A stretch of 64,000 nucleotides of DNA from Rhizobium sp. ARZ01 (GTDB lineage: Bacteria > Pseudomonadota > Alphaproteobacteria > Rhizobiales > Rhizobiaceae), in assembly GCF_014851675.1 (NCBI RefSeq), contig NZ_JACVAE010000001.1, positions 620,001-684,000 on the forward strand. The letters run 5' to 3'. The notes under the pieces are model-generated. The model saw only the letters and a list, made by a program, of their open reading frames with translations. It ran no database searches and had not been told where the DNA came from. The position numbers were made by a program, and so were the translations under genes. Positions 25,412 through 34,603 of the stretch are shown one piece after another. Every line of letters begins with the position of its first letter. Position 1 is the first letter of the stretch.

Positions 25412-26422
25412 ATGACGAATGCCCGGCCCCACGAGGTTGCGGAGATGCGGCCGAAGATCACCGTGATCGGTGTCGGCGGCGGCGGCGGCAACGCCGTCAA
25501 CAACATGATCGCCGAGAACCTGCAAGGGGCGGAATTCGTCGTCGCCAACACCGATGCACAGGCCCTCACCATGTCCAAGGCGTCGCGCATCATCCAGCTT
25601 GGCGCCGATGTCACCGGCGGCCTTGGAGCGGGTGCGCATCCCGAAATCGGCCGCGCCGCGGCCGAGGAATCGATCGACGAGATCATGGATCATCTGTCCG
25701 GCACGCACATGTGCTTTGTCACCGCCGGAATGGGCGGCGGGACGGGCACCGGTGCTGCCGCGGTGATCGCCCAGGCCGCCCGCAACGCTGGAATCCTGAC
25801 CGTCGGCGTGGTCACGAAGCCCTTCAGCTTCGAGGGGCGCAAGCGGATGCAGATGGCGGAAGAAGGAATCGCGCGCCTGCGCGAGAGTGCCGACACGGTC
25901 ATCGTCATTCCCAACCAGAATCTCTTCCGCGTCGCCACGGCCAACACGACTTTTGCCGACGCCTTCGTCATGGCCGACCGCGTCCTTTTTTCCGGGGTCA
26001 GCTGCATCACCGACCTGATCGTCAAGGAAGGTCTGATCAATCTCGACTTCGCCGACGTCAGGGCGGTCATGAAGGACATGGGCCGCGCCATGATGGGGAC
26101 CGGCGAAGCCACGGGCGAGGGCAGGGCGATGAAGGCGGCAGAAGCCGCGATTGCCAACCCGCTGCTCGACGAAGCCTCGATGAAGGGCGCCCAGGGCGTG
26201 CTGATCTCGATTTCCGGCGGCACCGACATGACGCTGTTCGAGGTGGACGAAGCGGCCTCCCGCATTCGCGACGAGGTGCATCATGACGCCAACATTGTCG
26301 TCGGCGCGATCTTCGATCAGGAACTGGCCGGCAAGTTCAGGGTGTCGGTGGTGGCAACGGGACTGGGCGTTGCGGAGACGGAGCAGGCAGAGCCGGGGAT
26401 GGTGGTCAACTTCCAGCGATAG
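25412..26422 (+). CDS. ftsZ: Short FtsZ paralog (FtsZ2-type, no C-terminal tail)
   Basis: A 336-residue tubulin-like GTPase. It has the nucleotide-binding loops ([18 protein letters not shown], the signature GGGTGTG at residues 108-114) and the T7 synergy loop [16 protein letters not shown], so GTP binding and assembly are expected. It ends right after the core domain ([20 protein letters not shown]), without the long linker and conserved C-terminal peptide that a main FtsZ uses to bind FtsA and other partners. No dcw cluster genes flank it. Sinorhizobium is known to carry such a second, shorter FtsZ, and this is most likely that gene. GAGGAG precedes the ATG. Confidence 0.9.
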   Translation: MTNARPHEVAEMRPKITVIGVGGGGGNAVNNMIAENLQGAEFVVANTDAQALTMSKASRIIQLGADVTGGLGAGAHPEIGRAAAEESIDEIMDHLSGTHMCFVTAGMGGGTGTGAAAVIAQAARNAGILTVGVVTKPFSFEGRKRMQMAEEGIARLRESADTVIVIPNQNLFRVATANTTFADAFVMADRVLFSGVSCITDLIVKEGLINLDFADVRAVMKDMGRAMMGTGEATGEGRAMKAAEAAIANPLLDEASMKGAQGVLISISGGTDMTLFEVDEAASRIRDEVHHDANIVVGAIFDQELAGKFRVSVVATGLGVAETEQAEPGMVVNFQR

Positions 26423-26464
26423 CGCCGGTTGGGCCTATCGCAATCATGCGCGCGACGTGCGCTA

Positions 26465-26494
26465 AAGAGCCTGGCGATGCCGGGCTCTTTTTTT
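26465..26494. terminator. Bidirectional terminator between ftsZ and a porin gene
   Basis: An 11-bp stem AAGAGCCTGGC/GCCGGGCTCTT (one G-T pair) with a 3-base loop, followed on the plus strand by TTTTTTT. It lies in the short convergent gap and can serve both genes. Confidence 0.85.
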
Positions 26495-26508
26495 GCTTGT
26501 CGGCCATG

Positions 26509-27570
26509 TCAGAAATTCCGCTGGAATCGGATGACCCCACCCCAATTCTCCGCATCGGGACCTGATTTTTCATCCATCTTGTTGCGGTAGTTGATTTCCG
26601 GTGTGACGTCGAAACCGGGCACGACGGTGTAACTGAGGTTGAGCGAGGCTTCGGCGTCGCCGCCTTCGTCGAAGTTTGCCGAGGCGTTCATCGTCGCCTT
26701 CTCCGTCATCTTGAAAGAGCCGCCGAGCCAAAGCGCCCAGTCGCCGCTCCAGCGCGCATAGTTGTTCGGCTCGTCACCGTCGGTGTTCCATCCGCCCATG
26801 GCGAAAAGATCAAGGGGACCGAAGTTGCGATCCAGTCGCACTTTGAGCGCGCCAGCCTTCATCGATTCGTCGTACCCGCCAACGGCGCGGATTTTGAAAG
26901 CATCTGCTGCATAGCCGACAGCTCCGACCAGGTCCGGCATGTAGTTGTCGTCGCCCTGATTCTCGTTCGGCAGGGCGAAGGCCGTGTTGTCTTTGCTGTG
27001 ATCCTCGGCGGATAGGGCAAAACGGAAACCCATCCCCATGTCGTAGGAATAGCGAATCTGGGTGCGGCCGAAGTCGCCGTAGTCGACGTCGTAGTAGTCC
27101 TTGATGGTGGTGCCCGCGTCACCCGTGAATTCGGTATAGAGGGTGTCGGAGTAGCCGACCCGCAGGCCGCCCAGTTCCAGATACATGTTCTCCATATCGA
27201 TGCTGGTGGGACCGTTGTCGTCATTCTGGATCTCTGCCTCGGCGAAAGTGGCTAGCGCGCCAAATTCAGTATCGGTCGCGGTGTCGAAGCGGAGGTCGAA
27301 TCGCGAGCGCGTGGACCAGGAATCGCCACCGCCGCCGGGAAAGGTATCCTGCTCGTTCGGATCACCTGCAGCCGCTTCGATCCGGAGATAGCCGCCGATC
27401 TTCAGGCAGGTTTCGGTGCCGGGGATGTAGAAATGTCCTGCGCCGAAGGCGTCGCAAACGCGGACATATTCGATGGGCGCCGACTCAGTGGAAACGATTG
27501 CGTCGGCTGCTCTGGCGTTTGCGGCTGCCAGGGTCATCATGAGGACCAAAGGGACACTTTCTATCCGCAT
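26509..27570 (-). CDS. Outer-membrane porin, RopA/Omp2b family
   Basis: A 353-residue beta-barrel porin with a signal peptide (MRIESVPLVLMMTLAAANARA, mature start ADAIVSTES). The conserved N-terminal block YVRVCDAFGAGHFYIPGTET and CLKIGGYLRIEAAAGD, alternating beta-strand pattern, and the terminal aromatic GVIRFQRNF mark the alphaproteobacterial porin_2 family. It is closer to the porin at 28470 than to that at 30034 along its length. It is transcribed opposite to the other two and converges on ftsZ. ATG 27570 is preferred, with GGAG upstream. Confidence 0.88.
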   Translation of the reverse strand: MRIESVPLVLMMTLAAANARAADAIVSTESAPIEYVRVCDAFGAGHFYIPGTETCLKIGGYLRIEAAAGDPNEQDTFPGGGGDSWSTRSRFDLRFDTATDTEFGALATFAEAEIQNDDNGPTSIDMENMYLELGGLRVGYSDTLYTEFTGDAGTTIKDYYDVDYGDFGRTQIRYSYDMGMGFRFALSAEDHSKDNTAFALPNENQGDDNYMPDLVGAVGYAADAFKIRAVGGYDESMKAGALKVRLDRNFGPLDLFAMGGWNTDGDEPNNYARWSGDWALWLGGSFKMTEKATMNASANFDEGGDAEASLNLSYTVVPGFDVTPEINYRNKMDEKSGPDAENWGGVIRFQRNF

Positions 27571-27706
27571 GGCCTGCTCCGTCGAGCGTTCGGGCGGCAA
27601 AGAGCCGCCGATGCTTCAGGCCTGTGACCGCGCTTCCGGGCCGCAATCGCATCTTCGCCCTGCCGACTTTTCTTTCAGCCTTCGCCCTTCCGAGTGCACG
27701 CCAAAA

Positions 27707-27961
27707 TCATCGGGCGTTGTCGCGGCGACCGCCTTCAACGTCGCCGGCGCCCACATCGATTCGGACGCTGCCGCCGATCTTGATGCAGGTTTCGGTGCCG
27801 GCCAGCTTGAAATAGCCGGGGCCGAAAGCAGCGCACGGTTCGCCCGGCTCCGAGTTCCGGTGTTCGCCGGGCTTGATCGCATCGTCTGCAACCGCGACGG
27901 AACACCATGAGGCCAGTGCGGCCATGGTGAACGCGATACGCGTGGCAAAGGTCGCGGGCAT
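27707..27961 (-). CDS. Short porin-like protein, N-terminal block only
   Basis: An 84-residue product: signal peptide MPATFATRIAFTMAALASWC ending in SVAVA, then the porin family's N-terminal block (CAAFGPGYFKLAGTETCIKI, GGSVRIDVGAGD) and a stop soon after. The barrel is absent. The two cysteines that bracket this block in porins are kept. It may be the remnant of a fourth porin or a real small periplasmic protein, since the frame is open and AAAGGT precedes ATG 27961; an in-frame ATG at 27988 is also possible. Confidence 0.5.
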   Translation of the reverse strand: MPATFATRIAFTMAALASWCSVAVADDAIKPGEHRNSEPGEPCAAFGPGYFKLAGTETCIKIGGSVRIDVGAGDVEGGRRDNAR

Positions 27962-28469
27962 ACGCTTGTACCTTTCTCGTTTGGACATGTTCGCTCATCG
28001 GGCCGCAGCAGGCAAGTCGGCCGTCGGTAGGTCACCGCGATGCGGATTCGGTGCGGCGGAGACTGCAGGTTTGAACCACTCAATGAAGTATAAGCAAGAA
28101 AATTCTGCGCCAGAAATGTAGTATTTGTTTTGCGCATAGCAGAATGCTTATAAGTATTGAAAGCTACATCAAGGAACAAATTTGTGCCCAAGTGACAATG
28201 TTGTTTGTAATTTCAGAGCTAATGTTCCAATAAAATCCAGCGGATAGTTGGAATACGGCAAAATCGTGCGTGTTATTATTGCAACAACAGCTTGAGTCTA
28301 TTTCAAAAGCTTGAAGAATATTTGAACTTGTCGATTGCGTGGCGCCGGTTTGGCTGCAATTTGGCGCCGGCAAGTCGGGGGTTCCCGCCCCGGACATGCG
28401 TCAGTCGGACGGATGAACGACGCGTTCGTTCGCCGGCGCAATCAGATCAGAATTGACTGGAGGTCAAAA
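27962..28469. promoter_or_regulatory. AT-rich promoter region of the ropA-type porin gene
   Basis: 508 bases between divergent genes. The part at about 28080-28330 is strikingly AT-rich for this genome (runs such as AATTCTGCGCC, TTATAAGTATTG, GTGTTATTATTG). A CTTGAG hexamer at 28291-28296 with GAATAT at 28316-28321 is a weak promoter candidate (19-base spacing). No gene is supported here. Confidence 0.4.
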
Positions 28470-29528
28470 ATGAACATCAAGAGCCTTCTTCTCGGCTCCG
28501 CTGCAGCGCTTGCAGCAGTTTCCGGCGCACAGGCTGCGGACGCGATCGTCGCCGCCGAGCCTGAGCCGATGGAATACGTTCGCGTTTGCGACGCTTTCGG
28601 CACCGGCTACTTCTATATCCCCGGCACCGAGACCTGCCTGAAGATCGGCGGCTACGTTCGCGTTGACTTCCAGGGCGGCGACATCAATGGTCAGGACACC
28701 TTCCCAGGTGGCGGCGGCGACTCCTGGAAGACCCGTTCGCGTTTCAATCTGCGCGTTTCGACGGCTTCCGACACCGAATACGGTGCCCTGAAGACCTACG
28801 CGGAACTCCTCTTCCAGGCTGACGACAACCAGAGCGAGACTGAACTCGATCAGGCTTACATCGAGCTCGGTGGCATCCTCGTCGGTTACACCGATACGCT
28901 CTTCACCGCCTTCACCGGCGACGCGGGCAACACCATCAACGACTTCTATGATGTCGACTATGGTGACTTCAACCGCACGCAGATCCGTTACACCTACGAC
29001 GCTGGCAATGGCTTCTCGTTTGCCCTTGCAGTTGAAGACGACAGCGACACCGACAGCGATGATGTCTGGGATGCCGGCGTACCTGACGACAACTACATGC
29101 CCGACATCGTTGCCGCTCTCGGCTACAACGGCGGCGCTTGGCAGCTCCGTGCAGTCGGTGGTTACGACGAGTCGATGGAAGAAGGTGCGATCAAGGTTCG
29201 CGGCGACGTGACCTTTGGTCAGGTCTCGCTCTTCGCGATGGCCGGCTGGAACACGGACGGCGAGTTCCAGAACAACTACGCCCGTTGGGATGGCGACTGG
29301 GCCGTCTGGCTCGGTGGTTCGTACAGCCTGACCGAAAAGGCCACGCTGAACGGTTCTGTCAACTTCGACGACGGCGACAACGTCGAAGCCGCCCTGAACG
29401 TTGCCTACCAGATCGTACCGGGCTTCTCGATCATCCCGGAAGTCAACTACCGCAGCGATGCCGACGAAAAGCTCGGCTCGAAGGCAGAAGACTGGGGCGG
29501 CGTTCTCCGCTTCCAGCGGAACTTCTGA
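28470..29528 (+). CDS. ropA: Outer-membrane porin, RopA family
   Basis: A 352-residue porin with a signal peptide MNIKSLLLGSAAALAAVSGA ending QAA, then the family N-terminal block EYVRVCDAFGTGYFYIPGTE. Barrel strands alternate to the end and the C-terminus is VLRFQRNF. It forms trimeric diffusion channels for small hydrophilic solutes in the outer membrane. GGAGGT lies 6 bases before ATG 28470. The first roughly 64 residues and the ribosome binding site region are nearly identical to those of the next porin, with strong divergence after that. Confidence 0.92.
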   Translation: MNIKSLLLGSAAALAAVSGAQAADAIVAAEPEPMEYVRVCDAFGTGYFYIPGTETCLKIGGYVRVDFQGGDINGQDTFPGGGGDSWKTRSRFNLRVSTASDTEYGALKTYAELLFQADDNQSETELDQAYIELGGILVGYTDTLFTAFTGDAGNTINDFYDVDYGDFNRTQIRYTYDAGNGFSFALAVEDDSDTDSDDVWDAGVPDDNYMPDIVAALGYNGGAWQLRAVGGYDESMEEGAIKVRGDVTFGQVSLFAMAGWNTDGEFQNNYARWDGDWAVWLGGSYSLTEKATLNGSVNFDDGDNVEAALNVAYQIVPGFSIIPEVNYRSDADEKLGSKAEDWGGVLRFQRNF

Positions 29529-29546
29529 TCCGTTTGACCGCTATCG

Positions 29547-29572
29547 GGGAACCCGGCTTCGGCCGGGTTCCC
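29547..29572 (+). terminator. Terminator of the first ropA-type porin gene
   Basis: A perfect 11-bp stem GGGAACCCGGC/GCCGGGTTCCC with a TTCG tetraloop 18 bases after the stop, followed by a moderately T-rich ACTTTAGATTTG. Confidence 0.75.
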
Positions 29573-30033
29573 ACTTTAGATTTGTCTTCTGATTCTCGAA
29601 TCGGCACATGTTTCGTCGTACTGATGTTGCCCTCCGGAAGGGGAAGTCTGTGGCTTTCCAGCCAGGGATCGGGCGAGTTCGGTGCGCTTTTGCCGCGAAT
29701 CCCACGTGAATCAACCTCCTCATGGTCAAAGCGCGGAGCAGGATTCGGCCGGCTAAGTGCTGGGATCCTATGGGACTTTGTTAACGGCTGGTAAATTTCC
29801 CTGTCTCCCGGTTACAATTTTGTGTCCTTTGCGCAACAGGGGAACCGGAAGGGTGAGGCAAACGCTTCCTTCCGGCTGTTTGGAGATTGCCTCCGCATCC
29901 TCGTCTTGTATTTTCAACTCCGGAAGCAGGGGCGGTGATCGTCCGCTTCCTGGAATTGGGGATGGGGCAGGGAAACGCTGTCCTTCAGCAAAAAGACCCA
30001 GACCCGAATGAAACTTTTGACTGGAGGTCAGAA
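29573..30033. promoter_or_regulatory. Promoter and leader region of the second ropA-type porin gene
   Basis: 461 bases without a supported gene. The last 19 bases (TTGACTGGAGGTCAGAAATG) repeat those before the first porin almost exactly, while the DNA upstream differs, so the two genes probably have separate promoters. No confident -35/-10 pair is named. Confidence 0.4.
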
Positions 30034-31107
30034 ATGAACATCAAGAGCCTTCTTCTCGGCTCCGCTGCTGCTCTCGCAGCAGTATCCGGCGCACAGGCCG
30101 CTGACGCAATCGTCGCTGCTGAGCCCGAGCCGATGGAATACGTTCGCGTCTGCGACGCTTTCGGCACCGGCTACTTCTACATCCCCGGCACCGAAACCTG
30201 CCTCAAGATCGGCGGCTACATCCGCGTCGACTTCCGTGGCGGCGACGTTCTCGGTCAGGACACCGTCGACGGTGGCGGCGGCGACACCTACTACACCCGT
30301 TCCCGTGCAAACCTGCGGTTCTCGACCGCGACGGACACCGAGTACGGCGCGCTGAAGACCTACGCCGAAGTTGAGTTCCAGAAGGACAACAACAACGGCG
30401 CCAGCTCGAACCTGGCACACGGCTACATCGAATTCGCCGGCTTCCTGATCGGTTTCACCGACTCGCTGTTCGCGGGCGGCTACATCGGCGGCGGCTATGC
30501 CGCGAACGACTACATCGAAGTCAACTACGGTGACACGGCTCGCACGCAGATCCGTTACACCTACGGTGACGTAAACAACGGCTTCTCCTTCACCGCCGCT
30601 GTTGAAGACCCGACCGATAATGTCCAGGATTTCGGAACCGATACGGACACCTACGTTCCGAACGTCGTTGCTGGCCTCGGCTACTCGGCTGGCGGCTTCC
30701 AGGGCTTCCTCGTTGGCGGTTATGACGCCGTCGTCGAACAGGGCGCCATCAAGGGCCGTATCAACGCTACGTTCGGCGCCTTCAGCGCGTTCGTAATGGC
30801 TGGCTGGAACACCGACGGCGACGAGCGTAACGCCTACGCTCAGTGGTACGGCGACTGGGCTGTCTGGCTCGGTGCACAGTACCAGGCCACCGAAAAGCTC
30901 GCGATCTACACCGACGTGAACTTCCAGGATGAGGGTGTTGATGGCACCGACACCGGCGAGTTCGAAGTCACCGTCGGCGCTGCCTACGACGTCGTTCCGG
31001 GCTTCACCGTCCGTCCGGAAGTTGTCTACGTATCTGATTACTCGGATGCCAACGGCGACGAAGCCAACGATTGGGGCGGCTTCCTCCGCTTCCAGCGTTC
31101 GTTCTAA
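30034..31107 (+). CDS. ropA: Outer-membrane porin, RopA family (tandem paralog)
   Basis: A 357-residue porin with the same signal peptide as the preceding gene (MNIKSLLLGSAAALAAVSGA) and the same N-terminal block YVRVCDAFGTGYFYIPGTET. From about residue 70 on it diverges (GQDTVDGGGGDTYYTRSRAN, SLFAGGYIGGGYAANDYIEV) and so should differ in pore loops and surface antigens. It ends GFLRFQRSF. GGAGGTC precedes ATG 30034. It is the tandem paralog of the gene at 28470 with its own terminator. The pair likely corresponds to ropA1/ropA2 of Sinorhizobium, but which is which cannot be told here. Confidence 0.92.
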   Translation: MNIKSLLLGSAAALAAVSGAQAADAIVAAEPEPMEYVRVCDAFGTGYFYIPGTETCLKIGGYIRVDFRGGDVLGQDTVDGGGGDTYYTRSRANLRFSTATDTEYGALKTYAEVEFQKDNNNGASSNLAHGYIEFAGFLIGFTDSLFAGGYIGGGYAANDYIEVNYGDTARTQIRYTYGDVNNGFSFTAAVEDPTDNVQDFGTDTDTYVPNVVAGLGYSAGGFQGFLVGGYDAVVEQGAIKGRINATFGAFSAFVMAGWNTDGDERNAYAQWYGDWAVWLGAQYQATEKLAIYTDVNFQDEGVDGTDTGEFEVTVGAAYDVVPGFTVRPEVVYVSDYSDANGDEANDWGGFLRFQRSF

Positions 31108-31135
31108 TCTGATCTGACCTCGGTCATTTTGGACG

Positions 31136-31162
31136 GAGCCCGGCTTTCGAGCCGGGCTCTTT
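31136..31162 (+). terminator. Terminator of the second ropA-type porin gene
   Basis: A perfect 10-bp stem GAGCCCGGCT/AGCCGGGCTC with a TTCG loop, then TTTGCGTTTC, 28 bases after the stop. Confidence 0.8.
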
Positions 31163-31254
31163 GCGTTTCGGCCAAGTGGCCGCGCGCAAGGGGACGACTT
31201 TTTGCGCCTTCACCATCAGGTCGGCCTGGTAACGCTAAATGCCCGGGACGGGCT

Positions 31255-32205
31255 TCAGATCGTGCGGAGAAACTCCGTGATCGCTGTAAAAATGTCCGAT
31301 TTGTGCAGGAGCGGAGCGTGTCCTTGGCCTTTGGCGATGCAGGACCGCAGGCCCGGATGACGCCGTGCCATTTTCGTGAGCGTCTTATCGGACAAGAGCC
31401 GGGAGTGTTCGCCGCGCACCGCCATCACAGGTATGGCTTTGAAAGCTTCGAATTGCGGCCAGAGCTCTGGCAGGGGCTTGGCCAGGTCGAGCGCCCGCAG
31501 TTGCTCTGCGATCGCCGGATCGAAGTCAGCAACAATACGGCCGTCCTTCTCCGCATAAATCGCCCGCGCCATGTCGTGCCAGTCCATCGCCGTCAGAGCG
31601 GGGAAGGTGGGGCCATGGGTGGAATGCAGGATATTTGCGGCGTCGTTCCAGTCCTTCGGCTCGCTTCCGCGTCCTAGATAAGCTGTGATCTCCTGTAGTC
31701 CTGCCACTTCGACCACCGGCCCGATGTCGTTCAGGATCATCGCCTCAAGCATGTCCGGCTTGCTCGCGGCAAGCAGGTGCAGAATCAGCCCACCACGGGA
31801 GGTGCCGACAAAAATTGCGCGTTCGATGCCGAAGGCAGCCATCGCCGTCAGTACGTCGTCGCATTCCACGGCCAGATTGTAGTTCGCCTTGTTCTCGTCC
31901 CAGCCAGAGCGGCCGCGGCCGCGATAGTCGAGTGCCAACACGCGTCGCGGCCGCTCGCTATCCGAGGAGATCATGGATGCGAACTGATCGAAATCGCGCG
32001 CATTGCGGCTGAGACCGGCAAGACAGACGATAGGCGCACGTAGCACGGCGGATGGATCTGCTGGGCGATAGTCGCGGACATAGAGCATCAAGCCGTCGCG
32101 CGCCGGAAAGTACCGCTCTTCAAATCCGATGCCTTGATCGTGCGTGATTGTGGCTTCGTGTCCGACCAAGTCCTTCAAGCGTTGCTGCTCCTGTTGCAAT
32201 GACAC
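31255..32205 (-). CDS. Alpha/beta hydrolase
   Basis: A 316-residue alpha/beta-hydrolase. It has the oxyanion-hole region PIVCLAGLSRNARDFD, the strand RVLALDYRGRGRSGW, the nucleophile elbow G-T-S136-R-G-G, an acid candidate in PVMAVRGEHSRLLSD and the catalytic His in KGQGHAPLLH. The ester or other substrate is unknown. The frame starts with GTG at 32205 (MSLQQEQQRL); no better ATG fits the N-terminus. It lies 41 bases after the lytic transglycosylase gene on the same strand and could be in its transcript. Confidence 0.85.
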   Translation of the reverse strand: MSLQQEQQRLKDLVGHEATITHDQGIGFEERYFPARDGLMLYVRDYRPADPSAVLRAPIVCLAGLSRNARDFDQFASMISSDSERPRRVLALDYRGRGRSGWDENKANYNLAVECDDVLTAMAAFGIERAIFVGTSRGGLILHLLAASKPDMLEAMILNDIGPVVEVAGLQEITAYLGRGSEPKDWNDAANILHSTHGPTFPALTAMDWHDMARAIYAEKDGRIVADFDPAIAEQLRALDLAKPLPELWPQFEAFKAIPVMAVRGEHSRLLSDKTLTKMARRHPGLRSCIAKGQGHAPLLHKSDIFTAITEFLRTI

Positions 32206-32246
32206 CTGCGTGGCCGTCCCAGGTCTGACAAGAGAAGATGGCGCGC

Positions 32247-34304
32247 TTACCGACCAATTCGCAGATCGTGCACGATATCGGCCGTCTGGCCAAGGCGGGT
32301 CTTGTAGACCTGGTAGTTTTCCATCACGCGCTGGACGTAGCTTCGCGTTTCCGAGAACGGGATTCGCTCCACCCAGTCCACCACCTCATCGATCGGCTTG
32401 CCGCGCGGGTCGCCGTAACGCTTCATCCATTCGTTCACGCGGCGCGGACCGGCGTTGTAGGCGATGAAGGTCAGGATATAGGAGCCTTCGAAGTCGCTGA
32501 TCTGCTCGCCGAGGAAATGCGCACCGAGCGTGGCGTTGTAGCCGGCGTCGCTCGTCAGGCGCTCCTTGGAGTAGGCAAGGCCATAGCGCTTGGCGACACC
32601 CTGCGCGGTCCCGGGCATCAGTTGCAGGAGCCCGCGGGCATTTGCCGGTGATACGGCCGCCGGGTTGAAGGCGCTCTCCTGCCGTGCAATCGCATAGGCG
32701 AGCGCCTTGCCGGAGCCGGCAATGTTGGCATTCGAGGGGATGACGCCGACCGGGAATGCCAGGGCTGCGACGTCGATACCGCGCCCGAAGGCGATCTTGC
32801 CGACCTGCAGGGAAAGCTGGTGATTGCCCACACGCTCTGCTTGTGCCGAAAGCAGCGCTAGTTCCCCAGGGCTTTGAAGTTCTTCCGCCAGCGCACGGTA
32901 GAGACTGTCGGCGCGCCAGGTATGACCAGCGGCAGAGAGTCGGTCGACCGCCTGCACCGCTTCGCGCGAGTGAAAGCGGGCGCGTTCGTCGGCCGTTGGC
33001 GTGGGGTAGGTGACGTTCAGGACTGTTCGCCCGATTCGGGCGGCGGCCAACTGGCCATAGTAAGTGCCGCTGAAGGTCGCCGCCTTGGCGTAATATTCCT
33101 GCGCCTGCGGTGCTTGGTCGGCGTCTGCGGCGCGGCCCATCCAGTACCAGGCGCGCGACACGGCAAGCGGCCGGTTTGAGACGCGCAAAATCTTCTGAAA
33201 ATGGGCAGAGGCGGACTTTGTATCCTTCAGCCCACGCAGGGCATACCAGCCGGCGTGGAACTCCGCCTCGACCACGTCGGTCTCGCTTTTGGCAGCGTGG
33301 TTTGTGACCAAACGATAGGCTGCCTGGTAATTTCGCTGGTCGACCAGGCCACGGCTGGCGATCCGCTGCTCTACCCACCACGCCGCTGGTGCGTTGGGAA
33401 TGACATCCTCGGGGAGCGAAATCGACAAAAGTCGGGCTGCCAGCTCATAGTTTTCGGCACGGTTTGCGAGTTCCGCCCGCAGGAAGGCATATGCCGGGTC
33501 CTTGTGCCATGACGGATCGACCGCCTTCACAAGGGCATCGGCGTTTTTCGCCTTGCCGATGACGGCGGCCCATGCGCGATAGAGCGATTGTGCTTGTGCC
33601 AATTCGCCGAATCGCTGCGCCTGCTGCGTCCGCTCGCGATAGAGTAGCATATCCATGCGCTTGCGATGGTCTGCAGTGGTAAGGACAGTTCCGAATTCGT
33701 CGAGAATTTTGGTCTCGGTATCCTTGTCGAGTGCGTCCTTGTGCCAGAAAGGTCGCAGCGTCTGCGCCGCCCCGGCGATGTCGCCATCTGCAAGGCGGGC
33801 GCGTGCCAACACGATGCCGCCGTCCACAGTCTCAGCGCGGGTCGTGCCGAAGGCGGCAAGAACGTTTCGGGTCGTCGGGTTTTCGCGCGCCATCGCGCGC
33901 TCCGAATTGGCGCGCAGCACCTTCAACCCGGGCCACCCCTTGAGTTCCTTCTGCGCGGCGGCGATTTCATAGGACGGAACCCCCTTCTGGCCGGAGACGG
34001 CGATGGCCCAGGTCAGGATATGTCGGTCGAGGCCGTCCTGCATGCCGTCACGAACACGCAGGGCCGTCTCGGCATCCTTGTTGGAAAGCGCATCGAGCCC
34101 ATTCTTGAGGCTTGTCGATACCTGCGCCGATCCGCTCGCAAGCGGGTTGGCTGATTCACGGCTGGGTTGACCTGCGGCGAAACCGAGCGGCTTGATGCGC
34201 GGGAGCGGCGCATCGTCGGTCGGAAGCTGCGCGCTTGAAGCGGTCGTGGCGAAGCCCCCGGCCGCAAGCAGAAGGAGCACTGCGAAGCTGTTGGTCGTCG
34301 TCAT
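32247..34304 (-). CDS. slt: Soluble lytic murein transglycosylase
   Basis: A 685-residue periplasmic protein with a signal peptide (MTTTNSFAVLLLLAAGGFAT, cleavage near SSA). A long alpha-helical superhelix (residues about 60-500) leads to a C-terminal SLT domain with the catalytic glutamate in AYAIARQESAFNPAAVSPAN, the RGLLQLMPGTAQGVAKRYGL segment and FIAYNAGPRRVNEWMKRYGD. It cleaves peptidoglycan glycan strands to give 1,6-anhydro-muropeptides. It is divergent from dapA, which supplies a precursor of the same wall. Length and layout are typical of the family. Confidence 0.93.
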   Translation of the reverse strand: MTTTNSFAVLLLLAAGGFATTASSAQLPTDDAPLPRIKPLGFAAGQPSRESANPLASGSAQVSTSLKNGLDALSNKDAETALRVRDGMQDGLDRHILTWAIAVSGQKGVPSYEIAAAQKELKGWPGLKVLRANSERAMARENPTTRNVLAAFGTTRAETVDGGIVLARARLADGDIAGAAQTLRPFWHKDALDKDTETKILDEFGTVLTTADHRKRMDMLLYRERTQQAQRFGELAQAQSLYRAWAAVIGKAKNADALVKAVDPSWHKDPAYAFLRAELANRAENYELAARLLSISLPEDVIPNAPAAWWVEQRIASRGLVDQRNYQAAYRLVTNHAAKSETDVVEAEFHAGWYALRGLKDTKSASAHFQKILRVSNRPLAVSRAWYWMGRAADADQAPQAQEYYAKAATFSGTYYGQLAAARIGRTVLNVTYPTPTADERARFHSREAVQAVDRLSAAGHTWRADSLYRALAEELQSPGELALLSAQAERVGNHQLSLQVGKIAFGRGIDVAALAFPVGVIPSNANIAGSGKALAYAIARQESAFNPAAVSPANARGLLQLMPGTAQGVAKRYGLAYSKERLTSDAGYNATLGAHFLGEQISDFEGSYILTFIAYNAGPRRVNEWMKRYGDPRGKPIDEVVDWVERIPFSETRSYVQRVMENYQVYKTRLGQTADIVHDLRIGR

Positions 34305-34603
34305 GAAGGATCCGGCTCACTGATTCCCCTGCGCCGGCGGCGCAATTGAAACTGTCTCGATTGATTAACGGTTCGTTGTCTTAACGAAGTGTTACCCTGG
34401 TAATTGCCGCCTCCCGAAAGCAGCCATTCGCGCTGCCCCGCCATGTGTGCATGGCCGTCCTCAACATGCCCCGGAAATGGGAAAAACGCAGAATCCGCCG
34501 CTTGCCGCCCGATCGTCACATGATTATGGTGCGGCAGCTTTTAACCATGGAATACGGCCAAAGCGTGGGTTCAGCCCAACCGTTCTGGCCCTAGGAGTTC
34601 TGG

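Noticed and set aside
27873..28397. Small frames on both strands in the AT-rich region before the porin
   Set aside because: They lack ribosome binding sites and have composition driven by the local AT bias.
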